Of a DNA stretch of 48,798 bases, positions 25,408 through 39,197 are shown piece after piece (position 1 is the first letter of the stretch; every line of letters starts with the position of its first letter). The DNA comes from Microbacteriaceae bacterium X2B. Its GTDB lineage: Bacteria > Actinomycetota > Actinomycetes > Actinomycetales > Microbacteriaceae. Below the pieces are notes generated by a model. The model searched no databases and was not told the DNA's origin. It worked only from the letters and a program-made list of their open reading frames with translations. Location: contig SCPB01000017.1 in assembly GCA_005502445.1 (NCBI GenBank), forward strand, positions 1-48,798, in the 5' to 3' direction. The position numbers were made by a program, and so were the translations under genes.

Positions 25408-26553
25408 TTACAGGTCGGCGTGCAGCTGCCAGGTCTTCTCGGCGGCGTCGCGCCAGCTGAAGGCGTGCACACGGTCGTGGCCGCGCACGGCGAGCTCGTC
25501 GGCGAGCAGCGGTTCCTCCAGCACGCGGCGGATCGCCTCGGCGAGTCGACGCGGATAGCCGGCGAAGTCGTCCCGCTCGACGACGAGGCCGGCGTCGGCA
25601 GCGAGCTCGAGCAGCGCCGGCGCATCCGAGTGGATCACGGGGGTGCCGAGGCTCATCGCCTCGAGCACGGGCAGCGCGAAGCCCTCGGCGAGGCTCGGCA
25701 CGACCACGGCGGCGGCGCGGTCGTAGACGACGGCTAGGTCGGCGTCGTGGAGGGCGCCGAGGGCGGTCACGCTGTCGGGGGAGAGCCGGGCGCCCTTGCG
25801 CACCTCGTCGAGATCGACATCGGCGTGACTCGGGGGGCCGGCGAGCACGAGCGGGATCGCCGGGGCCGTCGGATCGGCGAGGGCCCAGATCAGTTCGCTG
25901 ATGCCCTTGCGGGCCTCGAAGGGGCCCATCGCGAGCACGTAGCGCGAGGGCAGCCCGAGTCTCGCGGCTCGCTCTTCGGCGTCATCGGGTAGCGCGAGCG
26001 TGCTGCTGACGGCGCCCGCGATGACGCGGATCCGGTCGCCGAGGTCGAGGGCCTCGGTCAACTGCTCGGCGACCGCGTGGGTCGGCACGACGATCGCGTC
26101 GGCGTAGCGCTGCGCGCGCTTGGCCATGGCCCGGCTCCAGGCGACCGCGCTCGCCGGCAGGGTCTCGGGGTGCGTCCACGGCACGGCGTCGTGGATCGTC
26201 ACGACGATCTGCTCGCCGGGGTTGTTGAGCCGGTCGTGCCGGTAGAGGGGGGCGAAGAGGCTCGGGGCATGAACCATGCCCGAGCCGGGGAGGCGCGAGA
26301 ATCCGTGCTGCCAGGCGGCGGCGAGCTGTCGCCGGTCGAGGGCGCTCTTGAACAGCCGGCTGAGGCCCGGCAGTTCGGCCTCGATGCGGTCGTACTCCTC
26401 TTGCGGAGACGAGGGCACGATTCCCATGACATCGCAGCCGCGTGGAGCCGTCCCAATGAGCTGGCGCGTGAGCTCGAGCGCGTAGCGCCCGACGCCCGAG
26501 GGCGTCTCGCCGCCGACCTGGTCGAGGATCACACGGAGGGTCGTCGTGGTCAT
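25408..26553 (-). CDS. Glycosyltransferase family 4 (group 1)
   Basis: A 381-aa GT-B glycosyltransferase. The N-terminal half has LDQVGGETPSGVGRYALELTRQL and VVTIHDAVPWTHPE. The C-terminal donor half has VLAMGPFEARKGISELIWAL and VVPSLAEGFALPVLEAMSLGTPVIHSD, whose E-x7-E motif binds the nucleotide sugar. It resembles mannosyl/rhamnosyl-type transferases of polysaccharide loci. ATG at 26553 is the natural start; a purine run aggagg lies 13 bp upstream. It is divergent from rmlC and convergent with the LCP gene. Confidence 0.87.
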   Translation of the reverse strand: MTTTTLRVILDQVGGETPSGVGRYALELTRQLIGTAPRGCDVMGIVPSSPQEEYDRIEAELPGLSRLFKSALDRRQLAAAWQHGFSRLPGSGMVHAPSLFAPLYRHDRLNNPGEQIVVTIHDAVPWTHPETLPASAVAWSRAMAKRAQRYADAIVVPTHAVAEQLTEALDLGDRIRVIAGAVSSTLALPDDAEERAARLGLPSRYVLAMGPFEARKGISELIWALADPTAPAIPLVLAGPPSHADVDLDEVRKGARLSPDSVTALGALHDADLAVVYDRAAAVVVPSLAEGFALPVLEAMSLGTPVIHSDAPALLELAADAGLVVERDDFAGYPRRLAEAIRRVLEEPLLADELAVRGHDRVHAFSWRDAAEKTWQLHADL

Positions 26554-26674
26554 GATCGGCGCTCGTCCTCCTGCTGATGGGGCCTCCGGGCCACCCCGCG
26601 CCCCGACCCTACCAGCGCGAACTGTCGACCCCCGAACGGGGGTGGTTCCTGATCCGACGGCTCGACGCCCGCCA

Positions 26675-26680
26675 TAGACT
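26675..26680 (+). promoter_or_regulatory. Possible -10 box of rmlC
   Basis: TAGACT ends 6 bp before the ATG of rmlC, implying a leaderless or near-leaderless transcript. The same hexamer precedes rmlA and the gene at 32212. No convincing -35 is seen. Confidence 0.4.
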
Positions 26681-26686
26681 TCACGC

Positions 26687-27307
26687 ATGCAGATCCGTGA
26701 ACTGTCCATCGGCGGTGCCTTCGAGATCACCCCGCGGCAGTTCCCCGATGACCGCGGCACGTTCTGGGAGTGGTACCGCTTCGGCGCGCTCGCCGAGGCG
26801 GTCGGGCACCCTCTCGACCTGCGGCAGGGCAACGGCTCCGTCTCGAGGCGCGGCGTCGTCCGCGGCATCCACTTCGCCGACGTTCCGCCCAGCCAGGCGA
26901 AGTACGTCACGGTGACCTCCGGCGCCGTCATCGACTACGTCATCGACATCCGCGTCGGGTCGCCGACCTTCGGCGAGTGGGAGGCTGTACGCCTGGACGC
27001 CGTCGACCGCCGGGCGGTCTACATCGGCGAGGGGCTCGGCCACGCCTTCGTCTCGCTCGAGGACGACTCGACGGTCACCTACCTCGTGAGCGAGGTGTTC
27101 AATCCCGGCCGCGAGCACGGCGTGACGCCTCTCGACGCGACCGTCGCCCTCGAGTTCCCCGATGAAATCGGTGAACCGCTGCTCTCGCCGAAGGATCTCG
27201 ACGCGCCGACGCTGCTCGAGGCGGAGGCCGCGGGCCTGCTGCCGACGTGGCGGAGCGCGCGGGACTTCACCGACTCGCTCGACGCCCGCTGGAGCGCCCG
27301 CGGTTAG
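26687..27307 (+). CDS. rmlC: dTDP-4-dehydrorhamnose 3,5-epimerase
   Basis: A 206-aa cupin. Motifs are TPRQFPDDRGTFWEWY, QGNGSVSRRGVVRGIHFADVPPSQAKYVTV (with the catalytic histidine in RGIHF), VYIGEGLGHAFVSLEDDS and VTYLVSEVFNPGREHGV. It epimerises dTDP-4-keto-6-deoxyglucose on the way to dTDP-L-rhamnose. The rest of the pathway is at 29253-32101. Length is close to the usual 180-205 aa. It is convergent with the rhamnosyltransferase-like gene, sharing 4 bp at the stops. Confidence 0.92.
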   Translation: MQIRELSIGGAFEITPRQFPDDRGTFWEWYRFGALAEAVGHPLDLRQGNGSVSRRGVVRGIHFADVPPSQAKYVTVTSGAVIDYVIDIRVGSPTFGEWEAVRLDAVDRRAVYIGEGLGHAFVSLEDDSTVTYLVSEVFNPGREHGVTPLDATVALEFPDEIGEPLLSPKDLDAPTLLEAEAAGLLPTWRSARDFTDSLDARWSARG

Positions 27308-28188
27308 CGGCGGCCGCCGAGCGATCGGCTCATGATCGCCGATCGCACGGCGAGGCCCGCGGTCAGCACGGCGCGTACCGGCCAGAGGTACCAGGCCCGG
27401 TACTTGCCGCGCAGGAACCGCTTGGCGCTGTCGTGATGCGCCCGCACCATGCGGGCGGAATCGGCACCGGTCGCGTGCGCCCCCGTGTGCAGGGCGCGGG
27501 CCGCGGGATCGTAGACGCTGCGGTACCCCGCTCGACCGAGACGGTGACCGAGATCGACGTCCTCGAAGTACATGAAGTAACCCTCGTCGAACCCGCCGAC
27601 CTCGTCGAAGGCGCTGCGGCGCACCACGAGGCACGACCCCGAGAGCCAGCCGACGTCGCGCTGCTCGCCCGACACCGCGGCGCCGTCGCGGTAGGCGGCC
27701 GTCCACGGGTTCGACTTCCAGATGTTCGCGAAGAGGGCGTGCCCGATCCCGGTGCGCAGCGACGGGATGGCGCGGGCCGAGGGGTACAGGGTGCCGTCGA
27801 TGTTCTCGACCGCGGGGCCGACCGCGCCGATGCGCTCGTCGCCCTCGGCCGTCGCGATGAGCCTCGCGATCGCACCGGAGTGGAAGACGACGTCGGGGTT
27901 GCTGATGACGATCCACCGGATCGCATCGGGGAGGGTCGCGATCGCCGCGTTGGACGCGCCCCCGTAGCCCGGATTCGACGGCAGCGGCAGGTACTCCGCG
28001 CCGTGCTCGGCAGCCAGTTCGGCGGCGATCGAGCCTTCCCCCGGGCGGTTGTCGGCGACGACGGTCGCGAACGGCTCCCCGATCGCCGCGGGCAGCGAGC
28101 GCAGGAAGCCGGGCAGGACGTGGTTCGAGCGGTACACGACCGTCACGACGCCGATGCGCGGGGCGGGGGCGCTCGCATCCGACGACAT
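27304..28188 (-). CDS. wbbL: Glycosyltransferase family 2, rhamnosyltransferase-like
   Basis: A 294-aa GT-A transferase. It starts IGVVTVVYRSNHVLPGFLRSL, has VVADNRPGEG and SNPDVVF (a DxD-like motif), then GWLSGSCLVVRRSAFDEVGGFDEGYFMYFEDVDLG, characteristic of WbbL-type rhamnosyltransferases that add rhamnose to a lipid-linked GlcNAc. Its place among rmlABCD supports that donor. The start is ATG at 28188. The C-terminal basic stretch may lie on the membrane. Confidence 0.82.
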   Translation of the reverse strand: MSSDASAPAPRIGVVTVVYRSNHVLPGFLRSLPAAIGEPFATVVADNRPGEGSIAAELAAEHGAEYLPLPSNPGYGGASNAAIATLPDAIRWIVISNPDVVFHSGAIARLIATAEGDERIGAVGPAVENIDGTLYPSARAIPSLRTGIGHALFANIWKSNPWTAAYRDGAAVSGEQRDVGWLSGSCLVVRRSAFDEVGGFDEGYFMYFEDVDLGHRLGRAGYRSVYDPAARALHTGAHATGADSARMVRAHHDSAKRFLRGKYRAWYLWPVRAVLTAGLAVRSAIMSRSLGGRR

Positions 28189-28231
28189 GGTGCTGCCATC
28201 GTACTGGCCGCCCCGCTTCTAGGCTGGTCGG

Positions 28232-29252
28232 GTGAACCCGTCGCGCAGGTCGTCGAACAGCCCGGTCGAGGCGGCCGTCGTCGACGTCTCGGTCGCGCTG
28301 TGCACGCGGAACGGCGCCGCCTTCGTCCGGGAGCAGGTGCGCAGCATCCTCGACCAGCGGCCCGCGCCGCGGGAGATCGTCATCGGCGACGACGCGTCGA
28401 GCGATGAGACCCTCGCGATCATCGAGGCGGTCGTCGCACGGTATCGCGCGGAGCATCCGGAGTTCGCGATCGTCCTGAGGATCCTGCGACGGGATGCCCC
28501 CCTCGGCGTCACCCGCAACTTCGAGCAGACCATCGCCGCGTGCACGGGTTCGATCGTGGCGCTCTGCGATCAGGACGACGTCTGGCCCGCCGGGAGGCTC
28601 GCGCGCCTCGTGCCGCTGTTCGACGACGCGGCCGTGCAGCTCGTGCACACCGACGCGCGCCTCGTCGACGCCGCGGGCGCCGACACGGGGCAGCGGCTGC
28701 TCGCCGCCCTCGAGGCCTCGCCGCGCGAGGTCGCATCGCTCGAGACGGGGGATGCGCTGCGCGTGCTGCTGCGCCGCAACCTCGTGACCGGGGCGACGAC
28801 GCTCGTGCGTCGCGAGCTCGCCGAGCGGGCCATGCCGTTCCCCGACTCCTGGGTGCATGACGAGTGGCTCGCGGTCGTCGCGGCGATAGGGGGCGGGCTG
28901 AGGCTCGTCGCCGAGCCGTGGCTCGACTACCGCCAGCATGGCGGGAACGAGATCGGCGCGAGCGCCCCGACCTGGAGCCGGCGCTGGGAGCGACTGCGCG
29001 AACCGCGCGATGAGCGCACTCCGCGGCTCGTCGCGCGCAGCCGAGCGCTTCTCGAACGACTGGACGAGCTCGGCGCATCACCCGGGCAGCGCGCGGCGGT
29101 GTCGCGGAAGGCCGCGCACGAGGGGCATCGCGCCGGCCTGCCCGCGTGGCAGCCGTTGCGGATCCCCGGCATCGTCGCCGGAGTGGTGAGCGGCCGGTAC
29201 ACCCGCTACAGCCGCGGCGCGATCGACGTGCTGCGCGACCTCGTGCAGCCCG

Positions 29253-29275
<23 letters not shown>
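28232..29275 (+). CDS. Glycosyltransferase family 2
   Basis: A 347-aa GT-A enzyme beginning VDVSVALCTRNGAAFVREQVRSILDQ, with IGDDASSDETL and ALCDQDDVWPAGRL (the DxD metal motif region). The stretch MPFPDSWVHDEWLAVVAAIGG and LDYRQHGGNEIG is typical of alpha-L-Rha or Gal transferases of capsule loci. GTG at 28232 follows TAGGCT (about 28219) as a possible -10. Its last 23 bp overlap the end of rmlD on the other strand. Acceptor and donor are unknown. Confidence 0.85.
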
Positions 29276-33445
<4,170 letters not shown>

Positions 33446-33453
<8 letters not shown>

Positions 33454-34375
33454 GGTCCTGGTCGTCGGTGGGAACGGATTCATCGGATCCCATCTCGTCG
33501 ATGCGCTCAGCGAAGCGGGTCACGCTGTGACCGCCTTCGACCGGTTCAGCGCCGGGACGGCCTCCTACCGCTCGACGACCGCCCGGATGCTCCCCGGGGA
33601 CTTCCTCAGCCGCTCCGACCTGGAGGCCGCCGTCGTCGGGCAGGAGGTCGTGTTCCACTTCCTCGCCACGACCACGCCGGCGACGGCCGAAGCCGACCCG
33701 ACCCTCGACATCCGCACCAACGTGATCCAGACGATCGAGCTGCTCTCGGCGTGCGCCGCCGCCGGGGTGCGCCAGGTCTACTTCGCGTCGACCGGCGGTG
33801 CCATCTACGGGCCGCAGCCGCTCTCCGATTTCTCCGAGACCGATGCGACCCTGCCGATCTCCCCGTACGGCATCGGCAAGCTCGCGATCGAGCACTACCT
33901 GCGCTACTTCGGCGCCACGCACGGTCTTCGATCGACGAGCCTTCGCATCTCGAACCCCTACGGCACGCGGCAGCATCCGAATCGCAAGCAGGGGCTCATC
34001 CCCATCGCGCTGCGGCAGATCCTCAAGGGCAAGCCCGTCGTGCGCTACGGCGACGGCTCGATGGTGCGCGACTACATCTACGTCGATGATCTGGTGCGCA
34101 TGATCGCGCCCCTCGCCGAGGTCGAGCCCCTCCACGAGGTCTACAACCTCGGCAGCGGTCGCGGTTCGTCGGTGAGCGAGGTGCTCGAGTCGATCGCGCG
34201 GGTGACCGGGGCCGATTTCGAGATCCGTGAGATCCCGACGCCGGCCACCTTCGTCGATCGGGTGGTGCTCGATGTGGAGCGATTCGACGCGGAGTTCGGC
34301 ATCCGCGTGCCGACCGCCCTGGATGACGGGATCGCGGCGACGTGGGCCGACATGACGGAGCGCGACGGTGACTGA
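33446..34375 (+). CDS. NAD-dependent epimerase/dehydratase (GalE-like)
   Basis: A 309-aa short-chain dehydrogenase of the nucleotide-sugar epimerase group. It has VLVVGGNGFIGSHLVDALSEAGH for NAD binding, FASTGGAIYGPQP, SPYGIGKLAIEHYLRYFG (catalytic Y-x3-K), and RISNPYGTRQHPNRKQGLIPIALRQI. It is closest by eye to UDP-glucose/UDP-GlcNAc 4-epimerases. GTG at 33446 overlaps the WsaF-like gene by 8 bp. The sugar cannot be assigned. Confidence 0.82.
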
Positions 34376-35354
34376 CGATGTGCGCGACGAGGTGCTCGCG
34401 ACCGTCGCGATCCTGACCTACAACGGAGAGACGCACCTCCGCCGTATCCTCGATGCCCTGCGAGCGCAGACGGGTGTCGCCGGCGAGGTCGAGCTGCTCG
34501 TCATCGACTCGGGCTCGACCGATTCCACGCTCGACATCGTGCGATCGTTCCCCGAGGTGCGACTGCACGAGATCCCGAACTCCGAGTTCCAGCACGGCCG
34601 CACCCGGAATCTCGCGGCGCAGCTCGCCCGTGGCGAGTTCATGGTCTACCTCACCCATGACGCCGTGCCGATCGGCGAGCACTGGCTGAGCGGAATGCTC
34701 GCCCCGTTCGCGATCAGCGACGACATCGTCGCCGTGGTCGGCAAGCAGGTGCCGCGAGCCCGGTGCTTCCCACTGCTGAAGTACGAGATCCGCGGAGTGT
34801 TCGGCGGCCTCGGACCAGACGGCGGCGTGACGCTCTACCGGCGGCCGCCGGGCGAGCTCGACGAGGCGGCCGTCGCCGGTCTCGGCTTCTACTCCGACGT
34901 GAACTCGGCGGCACGCCGCCGCGTGCTCCTGTCCTCCCTCCCCTACCGCGAGGTTCCGTACGCGGAGGATCAGCTCTTCGGGCAGGACGTCATCCGGGCC
35001 GGTCTCATCAAGGCATACGCCCCGCTCGGTGCCGTCGAGCACTCGAACGACCTGTCGCTCGCCGAGTACGGCAAGCGCATCTTCGACGAGACGGTCGGCC
35101 TGCGCCGCATCGGATTCGCGATCCCCCGGATGTCGCGCGGCGTGCAGCTGCGGCTGACTCTGCGCGGCATCGTCGGCGACACCGTGCGCATCGTGCGGGA
35201 CCCCGACTTCAGCGCGAAGCGCAAGCTCTACTGGCTCGCGGTCAACCCGGCCTTCCAGGTGCGCAAGTGGGCGAGCTACCGCCCGGCCACCGTCGTCGGA
35301 CTCGAGGACGACGAGGCCATCGCGGCAGGATCGCTCGAGGCCAGCAGACGCTGA
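34368..35354 (+). CDS. Glycosyltransferase family 2, rhamnosyltransferase-like
   Basis: A 328-aa GT-A enzyme. It starts VATVAILTYNGETHLRRILDAL, then LLVIDSGSTDSTLDIV, FQHGRTRNLAAQLARGEFMVYLTHDAVPIGEHWL and SDVNSAARRRVL, a set seen in RfbF/RfbN-type rhamnosyltransferases. EVPYAEDQLFGQDVI carries the likely catalytic acid. It starts with GTG overlapping the epimerase by 8 bp and closes the operon; the ABC-exporter genes are convergent 9 bp away. Confidence 0.83.
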   Translation: MTDDVRDEVLATVAILTYNGETHLRRILDALRAQTGVAGEVELLVIDSGSTDSTLDIVRSFPEVRLHEIPNSEFQHGRTRNLAAQLARGEFMVYLTHDAVPIGEHWLSGMLAPFAISDDIVAVVGKQVPRARCFPLLKYEIRGVFGGLGPDGGVTLYRRPPGELDEAAVAGLGFYSDVNSAARRRVLLSSLPYREVPYAEDQLFGQDVIRAGLIKAYAPLGAVEHSNDLSLAEYGKRIFDETVGLRRIGFAIPRMSRGVQLRLTLRGIVGDTVRIVRDPDFSAKRKLYWLAVNPAFQVRKWASYRPATVVGLEDDEAIAAGSLEASRR

Positions 35355-35363
35355 GGCGTGGGC

Positions 35364-36563
35364 TCAGCCGACGGTGAGGTCGGCGCTCGCCCGGAAGTGC
35401 ACGACGCCGACGCTGCCCGGCTCGGTCGAGACCGAGAAGCTCGCTGCGGGCTGCCGCCTGTCGAGGTCGCGACCCTCCGGCGTCACGAGGCTCGCGTGCA
35501 GCTGGTACGACCCGGCGCCGAGAGCGTTGCCGCCCAGATCGATGCCGAGGGAGTACGAGCCCGGTCGCGCCGGCAGGCTCATGCCGAGCCCGTCGGTGTT
35601 GATGCGGTACACGCCCTGCCCGACGGGCGTCTCGATGTCGATGCCCGCGATCCAGCCGGCCGGAACGGAGCCGATCGTGTAGTCGATCTCGACGCGCAGA
35701 TCGCCGCCGGGCAGGAAGTCGCCCGAGAGGTCGGTGGAGCTGCAGCTCACGCGCACGTCGTCGATCCGGGCGCCGCTCGTCAGGACCCCGTCGGGGCTTT
35801 CGACCCGCGGCGGCGGGCTGTGCGCCGCCTCGAAGCTCTCGCGGAGCACCTTGATGCCGTCGGCCGCCGAACCGTCGTGCACCATCGAACCGTGATCGAG
35901 GACGACCACCCGATCGCACAGCTGCCCGATCTGATCGGAGGAGTGGCTCACGAAGACGATCGTGCGGCCCTCGCGCTGGAACTCAGCGATCTTGGCCAGG
36001 CATTTGCGCTGGAACGGCTCGTCGCCGACCGCGAGCACCTCGTCGACGAGCAGCAGATCGGGGTCGACGTGCACCGAGACGGCGAAGGCGAGGCGCACGT
36101 ACATCCCCGAGCTGTAGAACTTGACCTGCGTGTCGATGAAGCTCTCGATGCCCGAGAAGTCGACGATCGCATCGAAGTACCGGTCCGTCTCCGCCTTCGT
36201 CAGGCCGAGGATGGCGGCATTGAGGTAGACGTTCTCGCGCCCCGTCAGGTCGGGGTGGAACCCCGCCCCGAGCTCGAGAAGCGCAGCGAGGCGTCCGCGG
36301 CGCCGGACGGTTCCGCTCGAGGGCTGGATGATGCCGCCGATCACCTTGAGCAGCGTGCTCTTGCCCGACCCGTTGTGGCCGACGAGCCCCACGGTCGAAC
36401 CTGTGGGGATCTCCAGCTCGATGTCGCGGAGCGCCCAGAAGTCCTGTCGGTGCTTGCGTGAGGTGGCGAATGCGACCATCCGCTCCTTCAGGGACTTGTC
36501 CTGGTGCATGACGAAGCGCTTCGAGACGCCCTGGACGGCGACGATGGTCGACAGTTCGGTCAT
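35364..36563 (-). CDS. wzt: Polysaccharide ABC exporter, ATP-binding subunit (Wzt type)
   Basis: A 399-aa ATPase. Residues 1-245 form the ABC domain: LVGHNGSGKSTLLKVIGG (Walker A), YSSGMYVRLAFAVSVH (signature) and LLLVDEVLAVGDEPFQ (Walker B), with the FHPDLTGRENVYLNAAILG segment typical of TagH/RfbE/Wzt. The C-terminal 150 residues are a beta-rich domain like the Wzt carbohydrate-binding domain, which in other systems recognises the glycan's end cap. It works with the membrane subunit encoded just upstream in transcription (36565-37485), 1 bp apart. Confidence 0.88.
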   Translation of the reverse strand: MTELSTIVAVQGVSKRFVMHQDKSLKERMVAFATSRKHRQDFWALRDIELEIPTGSTVGLVGHNGSGKSTLLKVIGGIIQPSSGTVRRRGRLAALLELGAGFHPDLTGRENVYLNAAILGLTKAETDRYFDAIVDFSGIESFIDTQVKFYSSGMYVRLAFAVSVHVDPDLLLVDEVLAVGDEPFQRKCLAKIAEFQREGRTIVFVSHSSDQIGQLCDRVVVLDHGSMVHDGSAADGIKVLRESFEAAHSPPPRVESPDGVLTSGARIDDVRVSCSSTDLSGDFLPGGDLRVEIDYTIGSVPAGWIAGIDIETPVGQGVYRINTDGLGMSLPARPGSYSLGIDLGGNALGAGSYQLHASLVTPEGRDLDRRQPAASFSVSTEPGSVGVVHFRASADLTVG

Positions 36564-36564
36564 C

Positions 36565-37485
36565 TCAGAGCTCCTGCGCGAAGTTGCCCTGGAGGCGGGA
36601 GAAGATGCGCTGGCCGATCCAGAGCACGGCGACGCTGGCGACGAACATCACGCCCATGCGCAGCGCGAGATCCGGTGGCCACGTGACGCCGCTGCCGGGT
36701 TCGGATCCGGCGATCCACAGCCCGCGCTGGAAGCCGAGCACAGCGACCGTGACCGGGTTGGCGAGGTAGATCTGCTCGAGCAGGGTGCCTCCGATGACCT
36801 CGCGCACGAAGGTGTACGAATAGACGATGGGCGATGCCCAGAAGAGCACTGCGAGCACGACCTCGACCAGGTGCTCGAGATCGCGGAAGTAGACCGTGAG
36901 CCCGGCGAGCAGCACACCGAGCGCCGTCGCGAAGGTGACGAGCATGATGAAGGCCGCCGCGGCGTAGAGCACGTCGACGGTGAGCGGGAACCGGCCGAGC
37001 GCCGTGACGGCGACGAGCAGGATGAGGAACTGCACGGCGAAGTTGAACAGTGAGCTGCCGACGCTCGCGAGCGGGAAGATCTCACGCGGCAGGTAGACCT
37101 TCTTGACCAGACCCTGGTTCGAGATGATCGAGGTGGTCGCGTTCGAGACGATCTCGGAGAACAGGGTCCACGCGGTGAGCCCGACGAAGACGAAGATCGC
37201 GAAGTCGGGGATCGCGCGGGCGAGCCCGATGATCTCGCCGACGGCGAAGTAGTAGATGAGCAGCTGGCTCAGGGGGCGCATGAGGCTCCACACGAGCCCC
37301 AGCGAGCTGTTCTTGTACCGCGCCTTGAGCTCGCGTCGCACGAGCAGGCCGAGCAGTTCGCGCCGGGACCACACGTCGCGAACCGAGTCGACGGTGCCCT
37401 CGAGCAGTCCCTTGTGCCGGCCGATCTCAGCGAGCGGCAGCGCCGCGATGCGCTCGGCGCGCCGCGTCGCCTCAGGATCGGCCAA
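36565..37485 (-). CDS. wzm: Polysaccharide ABC exporter, permease subunit (Wzm/TagG type)
   Basis: A 306-aa protein with about six membrane segments of the ABC-2 family. RELKARYKNSSLGLVWSLMRPLSQLLIYYFAVG at the entry to helix 1, then SNATTSIISNQGLVKKVYLPREIFPLASV and the C-terminal LANPVTVAVLGFQRGLW match Wzm/TagG/RfbA. It moves the finished, lipid-linked polysaccharide across the membrane. A short cytosolic N-terminus precedes the first helix. The start is ATG at 37485. Confidence 0.9.
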   Translation of the reverse strand: MADPEATRRAERIAALPLAEIGRHKGLLEGTVDSVRDVWSRRELLGLLVRRELKARYKNSSLGLVWSLMRPLSQLLIYYFAVGEIIGLARAIPDFAIFVFVGLTAWTLFSEIVSNATTSIISNQGLVKKVYLPREIFPLASVGSSLFNFAVQFLILLVAVTALGRFPLTVDVLYAAAAFIMLVTFATALGVLLAGLTVYFRDLEHLVEVVLAVLFWASPIVYSYTFVREVIGGTLLEQIYLANPVTVAVLGFQRGLWIAGSEPGSGVTWPPDLALRMGVMFVASVAVLWIGQRIFSRLQGNFAQEL

Positions 37486-37601
37486 TTAGGTGCTCTCGTC
37501 GTCGGGTGAGTGTCGCTGCAGTCTACGCGACAGTGGCGATGGGCCGGCGTGCGCCGCGTCGTCCGGCGCGCGCACCGGCCCGGAGTACTCTGATCTGCGG
37601 C

Positions 37602-39197
37602 ATGCAGACTCACACCGAGCGCCTTCGCGCGATGATCACCCGGGCCCGGGCGCTCCTCGTCATCCTGCCGCTGCTGGGGTTCCTGACGCTGGCGGGATGG
37701 GCGTACTCGTCCCCGGTCGGGTCGTCCCCCGATGACGACTACCACCTCGCGAGCATCTGGTGCGCCGCGGGGGAGCGCACGAGCCTGTGCGAGGAGACGG
37801 GCGATCCCTCCACTCGCATCGTCCCGAGGGCCTTCGCCGTCGATCCGTGCTTCGCACGATTCTCGACCGAGTCCGGCGCGTGCCAGATCGGCGAGTACAC
37901 CGACCCAGAATTCGTCGAATCCGACCGCGGCAACTTCCTCGGCGCCTACCCGCCCGTCTTCTACGGCAGCATGTCGGTGCTCGCGACCGACGACGTGCAG
38001 TCCTCCGTGCTCGCGATGAGGCTGCTCAACGCCGCTCTGTTCGTCGGCATCGTCGTCGCGCTCGCCGTGCTCCTCCCCCCGGTTCACCGGGCCACCGCGG
38101 TGACGGCGTTCGTCATCACCCTCGTCCCGCTCGGCATGTTCTTGATCCCCTCGGTCAATCCGAGTTCGTGGACCATCATCGGAGTCGGGACCGCGTGGAT
38201 CGCGCTGCTCGGCTATTTCGATTCGCACGGGCGACGCCGATGGTCGCTCGGTGTGCTCTTCGTCATCGGCGCCGTGATGGCCGCGGGAGCTCGAGCCGAC
38301 GCGGGCGTCTACGTGGCTCTCGGCATCGCGGCCGTGATGCTCCTGCGATTCGCGCGCACGCGCGAGTTCGCCATCGCGAGCGTGCTGCCGGTGCTCGTCG
38401 GAGCGCTGTGCATCATCGCCGCCCTCGGCTCGGGGCAGATCGCGAGCGCGGCCGACGGATTCGGCGGTGTCGGCTCGCCACCCGCGGTGCAGGGCGCTGC
38501 GCCGACGATTCCCGGCGGCCCGGGCTCCGGCGCGGCTCCGGTTCCCCAGCTATCGCCGCTCGGGCTCGCCCTCACCAACGCCGTCAACGTCCCGTCGCTG
38601 TGGGCGGGGGCTCTCGGCTTCTGGAGCCTCGGCTGGTTCGACACGCCGCTGCCTGCCGTCGTCGCGTTCGGCGGGGTCGGCGCGTTCGTCGCGGTCGCCT
38701 TCGCCGGTCTCGCTCGGGTCGACTGGCGAAAGTCGGCGGTGTTCGCGGGCGCCGCCGCCGCTCTCTGGTTCATCCCCACCTGGACGCTCACGCGCGGCGG
38801 CGACCAGGTGGGCATGGAGGTGCAGCCGCGCTACCTGCTGCCGCTGATCGTCATGCTCGCCGGCTTCGCGCTGCTGTCCGTGCGCGACTGGTCGCCGCGA
38901 CTCTCGCTCGCCCAGCGTGTCGTCGTGGGCCTCACGCTCGCGGCGACGCAGTCGCTCTCGCTCTTCGTCAATCTGCGCCGGTACGTGACCGGGGATGACG
39001 TCCGCGCCGTCGACTTGAACGACGGCATCGAATGGTGGTGGCCGGGGGCGCCGGCGCCGATGCTCATCTGGATCCTCGCCTCCCTCGCGTGGGCGGGTCT
39101 GGTCGCCGCGCTCGTGCTGCTGGGCGATCGCCGTGCCGTCAGGGTGCTGCAGGGCGTCGCAGATCCCGGTAGTGATCGCGCAGTGCTCGCACGCTGA
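37602..39197 (+). CDS. DUF2142-type integral membrane protein
   Basis: A 531-aa membrane protein with about ten hydrophobic segments. The first outside loop carries SSPVGSSPDDDYHLASIWCAAG with conserved aspartates, followed by NFLGAYPPVFYGSMSVLA; these are hallmarks of the DUF2142 family, related in layout to membrane GT-C glycosyltransferases. A Pro/Gly-rich loop lies near residues 290-325. It sits in the polysaccharide locus and may be a polyprenyl-sugar-dependent transferase. The start ATG 37602 is chosen; the end overlaps the convergent GT4 gene by 59 bp. Confidence 0.75.
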   Translation: MQTHTERLRAMITRARALLVILPLLGFLTLAGWAYSSPVGSSPDDDYHLASIWCAAGERTSLCEETGDPSTRIVPRAFAVDPCFARFSTESGACQIGEYTDPEFVESDRGNFLGAYPPVFYGSMSVLATDDVQSSVLAMRLLNAALFVGIVVALAVLLPPVHRATAVTAFVITLVPLGMFLIPSVNPSSWTIIGVGTAWIALLGYFDSHGRRRWSLGVLFVIGAVMAAGARADAGVYVALGIAAVMLLRFARTREFAIASVLPVLVGALCIIAALGSGQIASAADGFGGVGSPPAVQGAAPTIPGGPGSGAAPVPQLSPLGLALTNAVNVPSLWAGALGFWSLGWFDTPLPAVVAFGGVGAFVAVAFAGLARVDWRKSAVFAGAAAALWFIPTWTLTRGGDQVGMEVQPRYLLPLIVMLAGFALLSVRDWSPRLSLAQRVVVGLTLAATQSLSLFVNLRRYVTGDDVRAVDLNDGIEWWWPGAPAPMLIWILASLAWAGLVAALVLLGDRRAVRVLQGVADPGSDRAVLAR

